Assembly: GCA_963741845.1 (NCBI GenBank)
Contig: CAVUJV010000003.1
Coordinates: 1 to 64,000 of the forward strand
Direction: 5' to 3'
DNA: 64,000 bases
Origin: Roseiarcus sp963741845
GTDB lineage: Bacteria > Pseudomonadota > Alphaproteobacteria > Rhizobiales > Beijerinckiaceae
The notes beneath the pieces were generated by a model. It did no database searches. It worked only from the letters and a program-made list of their open reading frames with translations, and was not told the DNA's origin. Of the stretch, positions 7,355 to 17,301 are shown piece by piece. The position numbers and the translations under genes are program-made. Position 1 is the first letter of the stretch, and every line of letters starts with the position of its first letter.

Positions 7355-8977
7355 ATGAAGACAAGCTGGCTGAAAAGCGCCGCGATGGCGCTCGTTCTCG
7401 GCGCGAGCGTCACGAGTTTCGCTCAGGCCGCCGATACCCCGCATCAGGGCGGCACGATCGTCGTGACCTACAAGGACGACATGGCGACCCTCGACCCCGC
7501 CATCGGCTACGACTGGCAGAACTGGTCGATGATCAACAGCCTGTTCTCGCGCCTCGTCGACTATAAGTTCGGCACGACCGAACTCGCCCCCTCGCTCGCC
7601 GAGAGCTGGACCATCTCGCCGGATGGGCTCGTCTACACATTCAAGCTGAACCCGAAGGCCAAGTTCACCAATGGCCGCAAGGTGACAGCGGCGGACGTCA
7701 AATATTCGATCGAGCGCGCGGTGAACCCCAAGACGCAGGGGCCGGGCGGCGGCTTCTTCCACTCCATCGTCGGCCAGGACAAGATGGCGGATGGTTCGGC
7801 AACGACCATCTCGGGCATCGAGGCGGTCGATGATTCGACCATCAAGTTCACGCTGAGCCAGCCGGACGCGACTTTCCTGAACGTGCTCGCGCTAAACTTC
7901 GCCTCTGCGGTGCCGAAGGAAGTCGTCGAGGCCGAGGGAGCGGATTTTGGCAAGAAGCCGGTCGGCTCTGGCGGGTTCAAGCTCGACGAATGGGTCCCCG
8001 GCCAGCGGCTCGTCTTCTCGCGCAATCCCGACTATTTTCGCGACCCTGCCAAACTCGATGGCTTCAAGGTGGAGATCGGACAGGAGCCGCTCGTTGCGAT
8101 ACTGAGGCTGCAGAAAGGCGAGGTCGACATCGCGGGCGACGGCATTCCCCCCGCCAAATATCTCGAGATGAAGAACGCGCCCGACGCCAAGGACATGATC
8201 GTCGACCGAGATCAGCTCGAGACGAGCTACGTCACAATCAACACCACCAGGAAGCCGCTCGACGACGTGCGCGTCCGCAAGGCGATCAACATGGCGATCA
8301 ACAAGGACCGGATCGTGCGCATCATCAACGGACGCGCGACGCCGGCCTCGCAGGTGCTGCCGCCGCTGATGCCGGGTTACGACGCGGCCTACAAGGGCTA
8401 TCCTTATGACGTCGAGGGCGCGAGGAAGCTGATGGAGGAAGCCGGCTTGAAGGACGGCTTCGCCACCACGCTCTACGCCATGAACACCGACCCCAATCCG
8501 CGCATCGCCCAGGCTATCCAGCAGGACCTCGCGGCGATCGGCATCAAGGCGGAGATCAAGGCGCTGGCCCAGCCCGAGGTGATCGCGGCCGGCGGCAACA
8601 AGGATCAGGCCGCGCTGACCTGGTCGGGCGGAATGGGCTGGATCGCCGACTTCCCCGACCCATCCGACTTCTACGGCCCGATCCTGGGCTGTGGCGGCGC
8701 GGTCGCGGGCGGCTGGAACTGGTCGTGGTTCTGCGACAAGAGTTTCGAGGACCGCGCGACCAAGGCGGACGCCATGTCGAAGCCGGAGCAGAAGGACGAG
8801 CGCTACAAGGTCTGGGCGCAGATCTTCACCGACATCCAGACCCAGCAGGCGCCTTGGGCGCCCGTGTTCAACGAGCGCCGCGTCGTCGCCAAGTCGAAGC
8901 GGATGGGCGGACCGGATGAGATCTACATCGATCCGACCCGCGTCATCGACTACGAGGCGGTCTACATCAAGCCGTAA
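7355..8977 (+). CDS. ABC transporter substrate-binding protein, family 5
   Basis: A 540-residue periplasmic solute-binding protein (SBP_bac_5 family) for the importer encoded around it. A signal peptide covers about residues 1-25 (Lys near the start, hydrophobic core, cleavage after FAQA). The mature part begins with HQGGTIVVTYKDDMATLDPA and contains the family hallmark ADVKYSIERAVNP. A strong AAGGAG lies ahead of the ATG. It follows the permease gene by 21 bases. Family 5 proteins bind peptides, nickel, opines and glutathione; an amide ligand is inferred from operon context. Confidence 0.92.
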   Translation: MKTSWLKSAAMALVLGASVTSFAQAADTPHQGGTIVVTYKDDMATLDPAIGYDWQNWSMINSLFSRLVDYKFGTTELAPSLAESWTISPDGLVYTFKLNPKAKFTNGRKVTAADVKYSIERAVNPKTQGPGGGFFHSIVGQDKMADGSATTISGIEAVDDSTIKFTLSQPDATFLNVLALNFASAVPKEVVEAEGADFGKKPVGSGGFKLDEWVPGQRLVFSRNPDYFRDPAKLDGFKVEIGQEPLVAILRLQKGEVDIAGDGIPPAKYLEMKNAPDAKDMIVDRDQLETSYVTINTTRKPLDDVRVRKAINMAINKDRIVRIINGRATPASQVLPPLMPGYDAAYKGYPYDVEGARKLMEEAGLKDGFATTLYAMNTDPNPRIAQAIQQDLAAIGIKAEIKALAQPEVIAAGGNKDQAALTWSGGMGWIADFPDPSDFYGPILGCGGAVAGGWNWSWFCDKSFEDRATKADAMSKPEQKDERYKVWAQIFTDIQTQQAPWAPVFNERRVVAKSKRMGGPDEIYIDPTRVIDYEAVYIKP

Positions 8978-8991
8978 CGGAGGGGCGGCCT

Positions 8992-9102
8992 CCCTCTCCC
9001 GCGTGCGGGAGAGGGGTTGGCGATAAGGGGCGGCGCGCGACGCGCCTGACGGCGCGGAGGCTGATCCGGCGCTCCACGCCACCTTTTCCCCAAGGGAGAA
9101 GG
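8992..9102. repeat. REP-like bipartite palindromic element
   Basis: The 182-base gap between the binding-protein and amidase genes holds a near-perfect hairpin, CCCTCTCCCGC (8992-9002) facing GCGGGAGAGGG (9005-9015), a GC-rich middle, and a second hairpin CCTTTTCCC (9082-9090) facing GGGAGAAGG (9094-9102). This is the form of intergenic REP-type repeats in Proteobacteria. Inside an operon it could stabilise upstream mRNA or reduce downstream expression. A related hairpin occurs at 52104-52127. Confidence 0.6.
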
Positions 9103-9160
9103 GAAGCGTCCGCCTCTGCGCGCCGCGGTTCCCCACTACGGAGCTCGAGGACAACGATTC

Positions 9161-10101
9161 ATGTGCGTCGCCTGCAACTACACGATCCATCGTGAGCATC
9201 ACAATTTCGCCTGGAGTCGCGACTTCGCGCCCGTTCTGACGTGCAAGCCCGGCGAGACCATCCATTTCGAATGCCTCGATTCCGGCGCGGGCCATTTCAC
9301 CCGCGATTCAACCGTGGCGGACGTCACAACGGTCGACTTCGCCAAGGTCAATCCGGTGACTGGCCCGGTCATCGTCGAGGGCGCCGAGCCCGGTGACGCG
9401 GTGAAGATCACTTTCCGGAAATTCATCCCCTCCGGCGTGGGCTGGACCGCGAACATCCCCGGCTTCGGCCTGCTCGCCGACCAGTTCCCCGACCCGGCGC
9501 TCCACATTTGGACCTATGACGCCTCTACCATGGCGCCGGCCCTATATGGCCCCAAAGGCCGCGTGCCGCTGAAGGCCTTCGCGGGCGAAATCGGGCTCGC
9601 GCCGGCCGAGCCCGGCCAGCACTCGGTCGTGCCGCCGCGCGCGGTCGGCGGCAACCTCGACATCCGCGACCTCAGCGAAGGCGCGACGCTCTATCTCCCA
9701 GTCGAAGTTGCGGGCGGCCTGTTCTCGATCGGCGACACCCACGCCGCGCAGGGAGACGGCGAGGTTTGCGGAACCGCAATCGAAAGCCAGATGGACGTCG
9801 AGCTCACGCTCGACCTTGTCAAGGGCGCTCGTCTTAAGAGCCCGCGCTTCACGACACCCGGCCCGGTCAGCCGCCATCTCGACGGCGCCGGCTACGAGGC
9901 GACGACGGGCGTCGGCCCCGACCTGATGACGGCCGCTCGCGAAGCCGTGTCGCGCATGATCGACCTGCTTGCGGCAGAGCACGGACTCAACCCGGTCGAC
10001 GCCTATATGCTGCTCTCCGTCTGCGGGGACTTGCGCATCAGCGAGATCGTCGACCAGCCGAACTGGGTCGTGTCCTTCTACTTCCCGCGCATCGTCTTCT
10101 C

Positions 10102-10105
<4 letters not shown>
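9161..10105 (+). CDS. fmdA: Acetamidase/formamidase family amidohydrolase
   Basis: A 314-residue FmdA/AmdA-family enzyme, which hydrolyses short amides such as formamide or acetamide to ammonia and a carboxylate. The signature GDTHAAQGDGEVCGTAIE is at residues 191-207, with GPVIVEGAEPGDAV before it. It is cytoplasmic (no signal peptide). GAGGAC precedes the ATG. It sits inside the transporter operon, its stop overlapping the ATPase start, so uptake and hydrolysis are probably co-induced through AmiC/AmiR. If the substrate is formamide, the product formate could feed the Fds dehydrogenase encoded at 27-33 kb (inference). Confidence 0.9.
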
Positions 10106-11799
<1,694 letters not shown>

Positions 11800-11871
11800 T
11801 TTGGCGCGCCTTCGCCATGGCCCATCCTCGCCGTCGGCCAAGTCGCTCCGTGCCCGGCGCAAAGCTCCCGC

Positions 11872-13638
11872 TCACCGCCGCCCGAACAGCCTCTCAATAT
11901 CCGCGAGCTTCAGTTCCACATAGGTCGGGCGGCCGTGGTTGCACTGGCCGGCGCCCGGCGTCGCCTCCATTTCCCGCAGGAGCGCGTTCATCTCCTCGGG
12001 CTTGAGCGCGCGCCCTGACCGCACCGAATGGTGGCAGGCGAAGGTCGCGAGCCGCTGGTCGAGCCGCCGGGCGAGGGTCAGCGCCCCGTCCTCGGCGGCG
12101 AGGTCGGAGGCGAGGTCCCGCACGAGCGCCTGAAGGTCGCCCCGGGCGATGGCGGCCGGCGCCTCGCGGACAAGCACCGCGCCCGGGCCGAAGCTCTCGA
12201 CCACGAGGCCGAGCGAGGCCAGTTCCCCCGCATGGGCCTCGACCAGCCCCGCGGCGTCCGGATCGAGGTCCACGACGAGCGGCGAGAGCAGCGCCTGCCG
12301 CTCGATCCCCTGCCCCTCGCGCTGGCGCTTGAGCTTCTCGTAGACGATCCGCTCATGCGCCGCGTGCTGGTCGACGATGACGACCCCGTCCGCCGTCTGG
12401 GCGATGATATAGGCGCTGTGCACCTGCGCCCGCGCCGCGCCGAGGGGCGCGGCCAGGTCGCGCTCGGCGGGCGCCGCCGGGGCCACAGGCGCGGAGGGCG
12501 CGAATTCGGCGAAGGCCTGCTGCGTGGGCTCGGCAAAGCGGGGGGCGGCGGGCGAGCCCCGCCAGTCCCAGTTCGCGGACGGCGGGGCGGCGCGGGCGCC
12601 CGGCGGGCGCATGGCGAGGAGGGTCGCCGCGCCCCCCGTGCTCGTCGCGCGATGGAGCGCCTCGGCGAGCCGCTGCCGGATCGCGCCGATCACGAGGCCG
12701 CGCACGAGGCCCGCGTCGCGGAAGCGCACCTCCGCCTTGGCGGGATGGACATTGACGTCGACCTCGCTCGGATCGCACGCGACGAAGAGCGCGACCGCGG
12801 CGTGACGGTCGGACGGCAGGAAGTCGAGATAGGCCGCCCGCAACGCGCCCGAGAGGACCTTGTCGCGCACCGCGCGGCCGTTGACGAAGACGAACTGATG
12901 GAGCGCGTTCGGCCGGCTGTAGGTCGGCAGGCCGATGCGGCCCATGAGCCGCACGCCCTCGCGCTCGGCCATGAGGTCGAGCGAATTCGTCGCGAACTCC
13001 TGCCCCAGCGCCTGCCTGAGCCGCGCCGCGCTGTCCTCGCAGGCCGGCCAGTCGAAGGCCGAGCCGATGTCGGTCGAGAAGGAGAAGCGGACATGCGGGC
13101 TCGCGAGCGCGAGCCGCCTCACGACTTCCGAGGCGGCCATCGCCTCGCTGCGGTCGGTGCGCAGGAACTTGAGCCGCGCCGGGGTGGCCGCGAAAAGGTC
13201 GCGCGCCTCGACCCGCGTGCCGGCCACGCCCGCGCAGGGCTCGATGGCGCTCTTCGCGCCGTCCTCGACGACGAGCTTGAGCGCGTTCGGCGCGCCCGCC
13301 GCGCGGGTCCGGATCTCGAGCCGCGAGACCGATGCGATGGAGGGCAGCGCCTCGCCGCGGAAGCCGAAGGTCGCGATGGAGGTCAGGTCGCCGTCCGGGA
13401 TCTTGGAGGTCGCATGGCGCTCGACGCTGAGCAGGAGATCCTCGGCCTCCATGCCGCGCCCGTCGTCGGTCACGCGGATGAGCCGGCGCCCCCCGGCCTC
13501 GATGGCCACGTCAATGGCGCGCGCGCCCGCGTCCAGCGCGTTCTCGACCAGTTCCTTGATCGCGGCGGCCGGGCGTTCGATCACCTCGCCCGCGGCGATG
13601 CGGTCGACGAGCAGCGGATCGAGCAGGCAAATCGACAT
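11872..13638 (-). CDS. mutL: DNA mismatch repair protein MutL
   Basis: A 588-residue GHKL ATPase that couples mismatch recognition by MutS to strand incision. The N-terminal ATPase motifs are clear: IAAGEVIERPAAAIKELVEN with the catalytic Glu, DDGRGM, and TFGFRGEAL. A linker rich in Ala/Pro spans about residues 335-400. The C-terminal dimerisation domain contains DQHAAHERIVYEKL, a complete DQHA-X2-E-X4-E endonuclease motif, plus CNHGRPT, so this MutL is probably a nuclease, as in bacteria without MutH. It is monocistronic, convergent with the amide operon. Confidence 0.95.
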   Translation of the reverse strand: MSICLLDPLLVDRIAAGEVIERPAAAIKELVENALDAGARAIDVAIEAGGRRLIRVTDDGRGMEAEDLLLSVERHATSKIPDGDLTSIATFGFRGEALPSIASVSRLEIRTRAAGAPNALKLVVEDGAKSAIEPCAGVAGTRVEARDLFAATPARLKFLRTDRSEAMAASEVVRRLALASPHVRFSFSTDIGSAFDWPACEDSAARLRQALGQEFATNSLDLMAEREGVRLMGRIGLPTYSRPNALHQFVFVNGRAVRDKVLSGALRAAYLDFLPSDRHAAVALFVACDPSEVDVNVHPAKAEVRFRDAGLVRGLVIGAIRQRLAEALHRATSTGGAATLLAMRPPGARAAPPSANWDWRGSPAAPRFAEPTQQAFAEFAPSAPVAPAAPAERDLAAPLGAARAQVHSAYIIAQTADGVVIVDQHAAHERIVYEKLKRQREGQGIERQALLSPLVVDLDPDAAGLVEAHAGELASLGLVVESFGPGAVLVREAPAAIARGDLQALVRDLASDLAAEDGALTLARRLDQRLATFACHHSVRSGRALKPEEMNALLREMEATPGAGQCNHGRPTYVELKLADIERLFGRR

Positions 13639-13818
13639 GGGAAGCCTCGAAAGCGGCTTACCATATCCCCGGCGGCGGGCCGAAAGGCGCCGCGCCCGCC
13701 ACGGCGCCCGGTTGTGGACATCCTGGAATGCGGGGAGGGCTGGCGGGGTCTTCCGGCGTCGCCCGTGTGGTTTTCCCGTCGAGCCGGCCCGGAGCCGGCG
13801 AGACGTTTCGACATTTTC

Positions 13819-13847
13819 TTGACGAATTGAGCGATATACCTGATAAT
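13819..13847 (+). promoter_or_regulatory. Promoter-like sequence inside element E copy 1
   Basis: TTGACG (13819-13824), a 17-base spacer and GATAAT (13842-13847), close to the sigma70 consensus, reading into the element where no ORF exists. Copy 2 keeps the same layout (TTGCCG-N17-GATAAT on its minus strand), so it may be the old promoter of a lost transposase, or it may drive an unrecognised RNA. Confidence 0.4.
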
Positions 13848-13876
13848 CAGAAAAGACGATCCCGGCAACGCGCTTC

Positions 13877-14005
13877 CCTCAGCTTGAGGAGCCGTGCGAG
13901 GCACGGCGTCTCGAAAGATGATCCAGCGCGCGGCGCCCGTTGTGCAAGCTGGAGCGTCCTTCGAGACGCGCCGCTTCCGGCGCCGCTCAGGACGAGGTCT
14001 CAGGG
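13877..14005. repeat. Pair of inverted REP-like repeats
   Basis: Two copies of an intergenic palindromic repeat in opposite orientation: one around 13877-13922 (CTTGAGGAGCC then GGCGTCTCGAAAGATGA), the other around 13954-14005 (GTCCTTCGAGACGCGCC then GCTCAGGACGAGG). The shared core is CTTCGAGACG...CTCAGGA, a repeat type familiar from Rhizobiales genomes. A third partial copy lies at about 23545-23567. Confidence 0.55.
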
Positions 14006-14122
14006 ACAGGCTGGGGAGATACTGTGACGCGTGACGCTAAATTCGAGCCTAACGCTTTGAAATCGCGCAATCGCGGACGCTAAATTGTGGCGCGCCGCCT
14101 CATTTGCCGCCCCGCTTCCCGC

Positions 14123-14139
14123 CCCCCGCGACGCGGGGG
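14123..14139. terminator. GC-rich hairpin downstream of rhaS
   Basis: CCCCCGC-GAC-GCGGGGG at 14123-14139 is a perfect 7-bp stem 21 bases past the rhaS stop. There is no T tract, so it may be a pause site or mRNA-stabilising hairpin, not a strict intrinsic terminator. Confidence 0.35.
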
Positions 14140-14159
14140 ACGGGGCCCGAAGGCAAGGG

Positions 14160-15281
14160 TCAGAAGTCGAACTTGTCGATGTTGTCCTTCGAGAAGACGA
14201 AGGGCGCTCCAAGCAGGATCTCGCTGCCGTTGACGACGTTGAGCTTGCCGAGATGGCCCGCCTCGACCGACGTGTCGCCGGGCTTCAGCTTGCCGTCCAC
14301 GGCCGCGCGCATCACAAAGGTCGCGGCATAGCCGAGATCGATCGGGTTCCACAGCACGACCGACTTGACGCAATCGCTATGCACGTAGGGCTTCATCGCG
14401 TTCGGCGTGGCGAGGCCGACGACCGCGACCTTGCCGCAGAGGCCCGCCTTGTTGACGGCTTCCGCCGAAGCGGGCGTCGCGACCGAGGTCATGCCGAACA
14501 GGCCCTTGAGCTTGTCGCCATATTTGTTGATCAGCGTCGTCGCCTGGTTGAAGGACAGGTTGTTGTCCTCCTGCGCCTCGACCGTCTCGAGCCATTGCAT
14601 CTTCGGATGGCACTTGGCGGTGTAGGCCTCCATCTCGGCGATCCAGCGCGCCTGGTTCGGCGTCGTGAAGGTGGAGGTCACGATGGCGAAGGCGGCGTCC
14701 TCGCCGGCCTCCTTGGCCATGGCGTCGACCATGGACTTGGCGATGCCGTTGAACTCCGCCTGATTGACGAACCACTCGCGGGCGTCCGGGGACGAGTTCG
14801 CGTCGTAGCCGATGACGTGGATGCCTTTCGAGAGCGCCTTCTTCAGAACGGGCGCGATCGCCACCGGATCGTTGGCCGCGAACAGGATGCCGTTCACGCC
14901 GCTCGTGATGTAATTGTCGATGAACTTGATCTGCTCGTCGATCTTGGCCTCGGTCGGCCCGTCCGTCTTCGCCTTGACGTTGCCGAGTTCCTTCGCCGCG
15001 TCCTGAATGCCCTTCGAGGTCGCATTGAAGTAGCCGATGCCGATCAGCTTCGGCACGTCCACGATGCTGATCTCCTTGCCCGCGAGGTTCGGCGGATTGG
15101 TGGGCTGGCCCCCGTTGTAAGGCTTCGCGGCCGCCGCTTCCGCCGCGCCCGTTCCGCAGGCGAGCGGACTGGTCGCCTGGTCGTCGGCGCCGTCCCATTT
15201 TCCGGCGGCGTTCGCGGCGCTCGCCCAGGCCCCGAGCGCCAGCGCGGCCGCGGCCGTCATCAGGAGATGTCTCGATACCAT
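14160..15281 (-). CDS. rhaS: Rhamnose ABC transporter substrate-binding protein
   Basis: A 373-residue periplasmic sugar-binding protein of the RbsB/RhaS type (Peripla_BP_4). A signal peptide covers about residues 1-26 (cleavage after ANA). The mature protein keeps KEISIVDVPKLIGIGYFNAT, typical of the rhizobial rhamnose binder, and GILFAANDPVAIAPVL. AAGGAAG precedes the ATG. It is the last gene of rhaR-T-P-Q-S, 57 bases after rhaQ, whereas in Rhizobium leguminosarum rhaS comes first after rhaR. Another pentose or deoxysugar is possible, but the linked RhaD/RhaI genes favour L-rhamnose. Confidence 0.88.
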   Translation of the reverse strand: MVSRHLLMTAAAALALGAWASAANAAGKWDGADDQATSPLACGTGAAEAAAAKPYNGGQPTNPPNLAGKEISIVDVPKLIGIGYFNATSKGIQDAAKELGNVKAKTDGPTEAKIDEQIKFIDNYITSGVNGILFAANDPVAIAPVLKKALSKGIHVIGYDANSSPDAREWFVNQAEFNGIAKSMVDAMAKEAGEDAAFAIVTSTFTTPNQARWIAEMEAYTAKCHPKMQWLETVEAQEDNNLSFNQATTLINKYGDKLKGLFGMTSVATPASAEAVNKAGLCGKVAVVGLATPNAMKPYVHSDCVKSVVLWNPIDLGYAATFVMRAAVDGKLKPGDTSVEAGHLGKLNVVNGSEILLGAPFVFSKDNIDKFDF

Positions 15282-15338
15282 TGTCGCTTCCTTCCCTGCT
15301 ACGCCGCACGCGCGGCTATCCCTTTTTCGTGGCCTATC

Positions 15339-16310
15339 TCATTCGCGTCGCCGCTGAAGCGAGCTCGCGATGAGAACCGAGAGGATGAGAGCCACCCCGA
15401 TCACGACGATTGTCGCGTCGCCCTTCACGCCCGTCAACGCCAGGCCGTTCTTGAGAAGCTGGATCATCACGAGGCCGATGACCGTGCCCCAGATCGTGCC
15501 CGACCCGCCGAAGATGCTCGTGCCGCCGAGCACCACCGCGGCGATCACGTCGAGTTCGTAGCCCATGCCCATGTCCATCCGCGTCGTCGTCACCCGCGAC
15601 ACAAGGACGATAGCGGCGAGCCCGGAAGCGAGCCCCGAGAGGGTATAGACGATCAGCTTCACGCGATCGACGTTGAGGGCGGAGAACCGCGCGGCGGTCT
15701 CGTTGGCGCCGATGGCGTAGAGCGCGCGGCCGAAGGTCGTGCGGTCGAGGACGACGCCCGCGACGACGATGAGAACGATCAGGATGAGGAGTTGCGTCGG
15801 CACGCCGAGCACGCTGCCCTGGCCCAGAACGTAGAACCAGTCCGGATAGCCGCGCACCGAACGCGCCTGGCTAATCCCTTCCGCAAGCCCGCGATAAAGG
15901 GCGAGCGTCGCGATGGTCATGATGAGCGGCGGAACCTTCACGCGGGTAATCACGAGGCCGTTGACGAGGCCCGCGAGACCGCCGACGCCGAGCGCGAAGA
16001 CGATCGCGAGCGGCAATGGGAACCCGAAATGCTTCCATGAATAGCCGAGCATGATCGCGCTCAGGCCCACGATGGCGCCGACCGAGAGGTCGATGCCGCC
16101 GGTGATGATGATGAAGGTCATCGGCAGGGCGATCAGGCCGATCTCGGTCATGAGACGGCCCTGATTGAGCAGATTGTCGACGGTCAGAAACCGGTCGTTG
16201 AGCGCTCCAAGCCCGATCAGCGCGATGACGAGAATGACCGCGAGGATCGTCTCGTGCCGGACGAGCCAGCGCGGCAGGCGGCGAGGTGAGGCGGCCGAGG
16301 CGAGGCTCAT
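15339..16310 (-). CDS. rhaQ: Rhamnose ABC transporter permease
   Basis: A 323-residue inner-membrane permease of the RbsC family (BPD_transp_2). It contains ITGGIDLSVGAIVGLSAI, the conserved second-helix signature, and GANETAARFSALNVDRVK in the cytoplasmic coupling loop near residue 210; about eight to ten hydrophobic segments are visible. It begins four bases after the rhaP stop, and RhaP and RhaQ probably form a heterodimeric channel served by RhaT. Which permease is P and which Q is assigned by order only. Confidence 0.87.
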   Translation of the reverse strand: MSLASAASPRRLPRWLVRHETILAVILVIALIGLGALNDRFLTVDNLLNQGRLMTEIGLIALPMTFIIITGGIDLSVGAIVGLSAIMLGYSWKHFGFPLPLAIVFALGVGGLAGLVNGLVITRVKVPPLIMTIATLALYRGLAEGISQARSVRGYPDWFYVLGQGSVLGVPTQLLILIVLIVVAGVVLDRTTFGRALYAIGANETAARFSALNVDRVKLIVYTLSGLASGLAAIVLVSRVTTTRMDMGMGYELDVIAAVVLGGTSIFGGSGTIWGTVIGLVMIQLLKNGLALTGVKGDATIVVIGVALILSVLIASSLQRRRE

Positions 16311-16314
16311 GTCC

Positions 16315-17301
16315 CTATCCTCGCGCGGCGCGCCGCTGGCGGCGCAGAATATCGACGATGACGGTCGCGAGGATCAGCGCGCCGCGCACGGCGTCCGTCC
16401 AATAGGGCGAGACGCTGATGAAGACCAGCGCGCTGGTGATTTCGGCGATGAGGATGGCCGCAAGCGTCGATCCGACCACGGTGCCGACGCCGCCGAGGAT
16501 GCTGACCCCTCCGACGACCGACGCCGTGATGATGGTCAGTTCGAGTCCGGGCGGCGTGGTCGACTGGATGACGCGGAGCTGCGTCGCATAGACGAGCGTC
16601 GCAAGCCCCGCGAAAAGCCCATGCAACGCAAAGACCATGACGACCGTCCGCTGCGGATTGACCCCGCAGAGGCGCGCCGCTTCGGGATTGCCGCCCGTCG
16701 CATAGATCGCGCGGCCGCGCGGGCTGTATTTCATCCAGAGCGCGGCAAGCGCAGTGGCGACGACCATGATGAGGACCGGCATCGGAACGCCGAGGAAGGT
16801 CATGTCCGCCAGATGGAAATTCGCCGGCAGGTCCGTGATCCACTTGCCGCCGGTCACGCTGATCAGACCGCCCTTCAGGATCGACAGCATGCCCAGTGTA
16901 ACGACGATGGCCGGTATGCGCAGGTAGGCGACGATCGCTCCCTGCGCGGCCATCACCACGACCCCAAGCACGAGCGGCGCGAGCCAGGTCACGAGGACGG
17001 GAGCGCCGGCCACGGCGAGCGAGCCGCTGAGCGTCGCGAGCACGCCGATCAGGGCGCCGACCGAAATGTCGATGTTTCCCGAGATGATGACCATCGACAT
17101 TCCGATGGCGGCGACCGCGATATAGGCGTTGCCCAGCAGGATGTCGGAAAGGTTGCGGGTAGCGAGAAACCTCGGATTGATGAATCCCACGACGATCGCC
17201 AGCGCGAGGATGGCGACGGCAAGCAACGCCTCCTGCGTAGCCAGACGGCGGAAGAGCCCCGTGCGCGCGGGGGCGCGTGAAATCGCGGCGACCGCGCTCA
17301 C
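16315..17301 (-). CDS. rhaP: Rhamnose ABC transporter permease
   Basis: A 328-residue RbsC-family permease with the ISGNIDISVGALIGVLATL signature and the coupling loop TGGNPEAARLCGVNPQRTVV. The frame stays open well upstream inside rhaT, but the start is a GTG at 17301 that overlaps the rhaT stop (GTGA) and gives the normal family N-terminus. It is translationally coupled to rhaT and nearly abuts rhaQ. Confidence 0.87.
   Translation of the reverse strand: MSAVAAISRAPARTGLFRRLATQEALLAVAILALAIVVGFINPRFLATRNLSDILLGNAYIAVAAIGMSMVIISGNIDISVGALIGVLATLSGSLAVAGAPVLVTWLAPLVLGVVVMAAQGAIVAYLRIPAIVVTLGMLSILKGGLISVTGGKWITDLPANFHLADMTFLGVPMPVLIMVVATALAALWMKYSPRGRAIYATGGNPEAARLCGVNPQRTVVMVFALHGLFAGLATLVYATQLRVIQSTTPPGLELTIITASVVGGVSILGGVGTVVGSTLAAILIAEITSALVFISVSPYWTDAVRGALILATVIVDILRRQRRAARG

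Larger units (their letters stand above)
13810..14086 (-). repeat. Dispersed noncoding element E, copy 1 (transposon-end-like relic)
   Basis: Bases 13639-14159 contain no gene. Read on the minus strand this element has two AATTTAGCGTC repeats 43 bases apart (14086-14076 and 14043-14033), then about 215 bases, then GATTATC and CAAGAAAATGTCGA near 13810-13848. The same parts, in the same order and nearly the same spacing, occur on the plus strand at 52914-53183. Multiple end repeats plus an inward promoter suggest a deletion derivative of an insertion sequence that has lost its transposase; the family is unknown. REP-like repeats are embedded inside this copy. Confidence 0.6.

Noticed and set aside
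12028..13830. A 600-codon plus-strand frame across mutL
   Set aside because: Arg/Gly/Glu-rich low-complexity translation typical of the antisense strand of a high-G+C gene; mutL on the other strand is unambiguous. The same applies to the long antisense frames over the ABC ATPase gene (10078-11862), ecm and the symporter-kinase gene.
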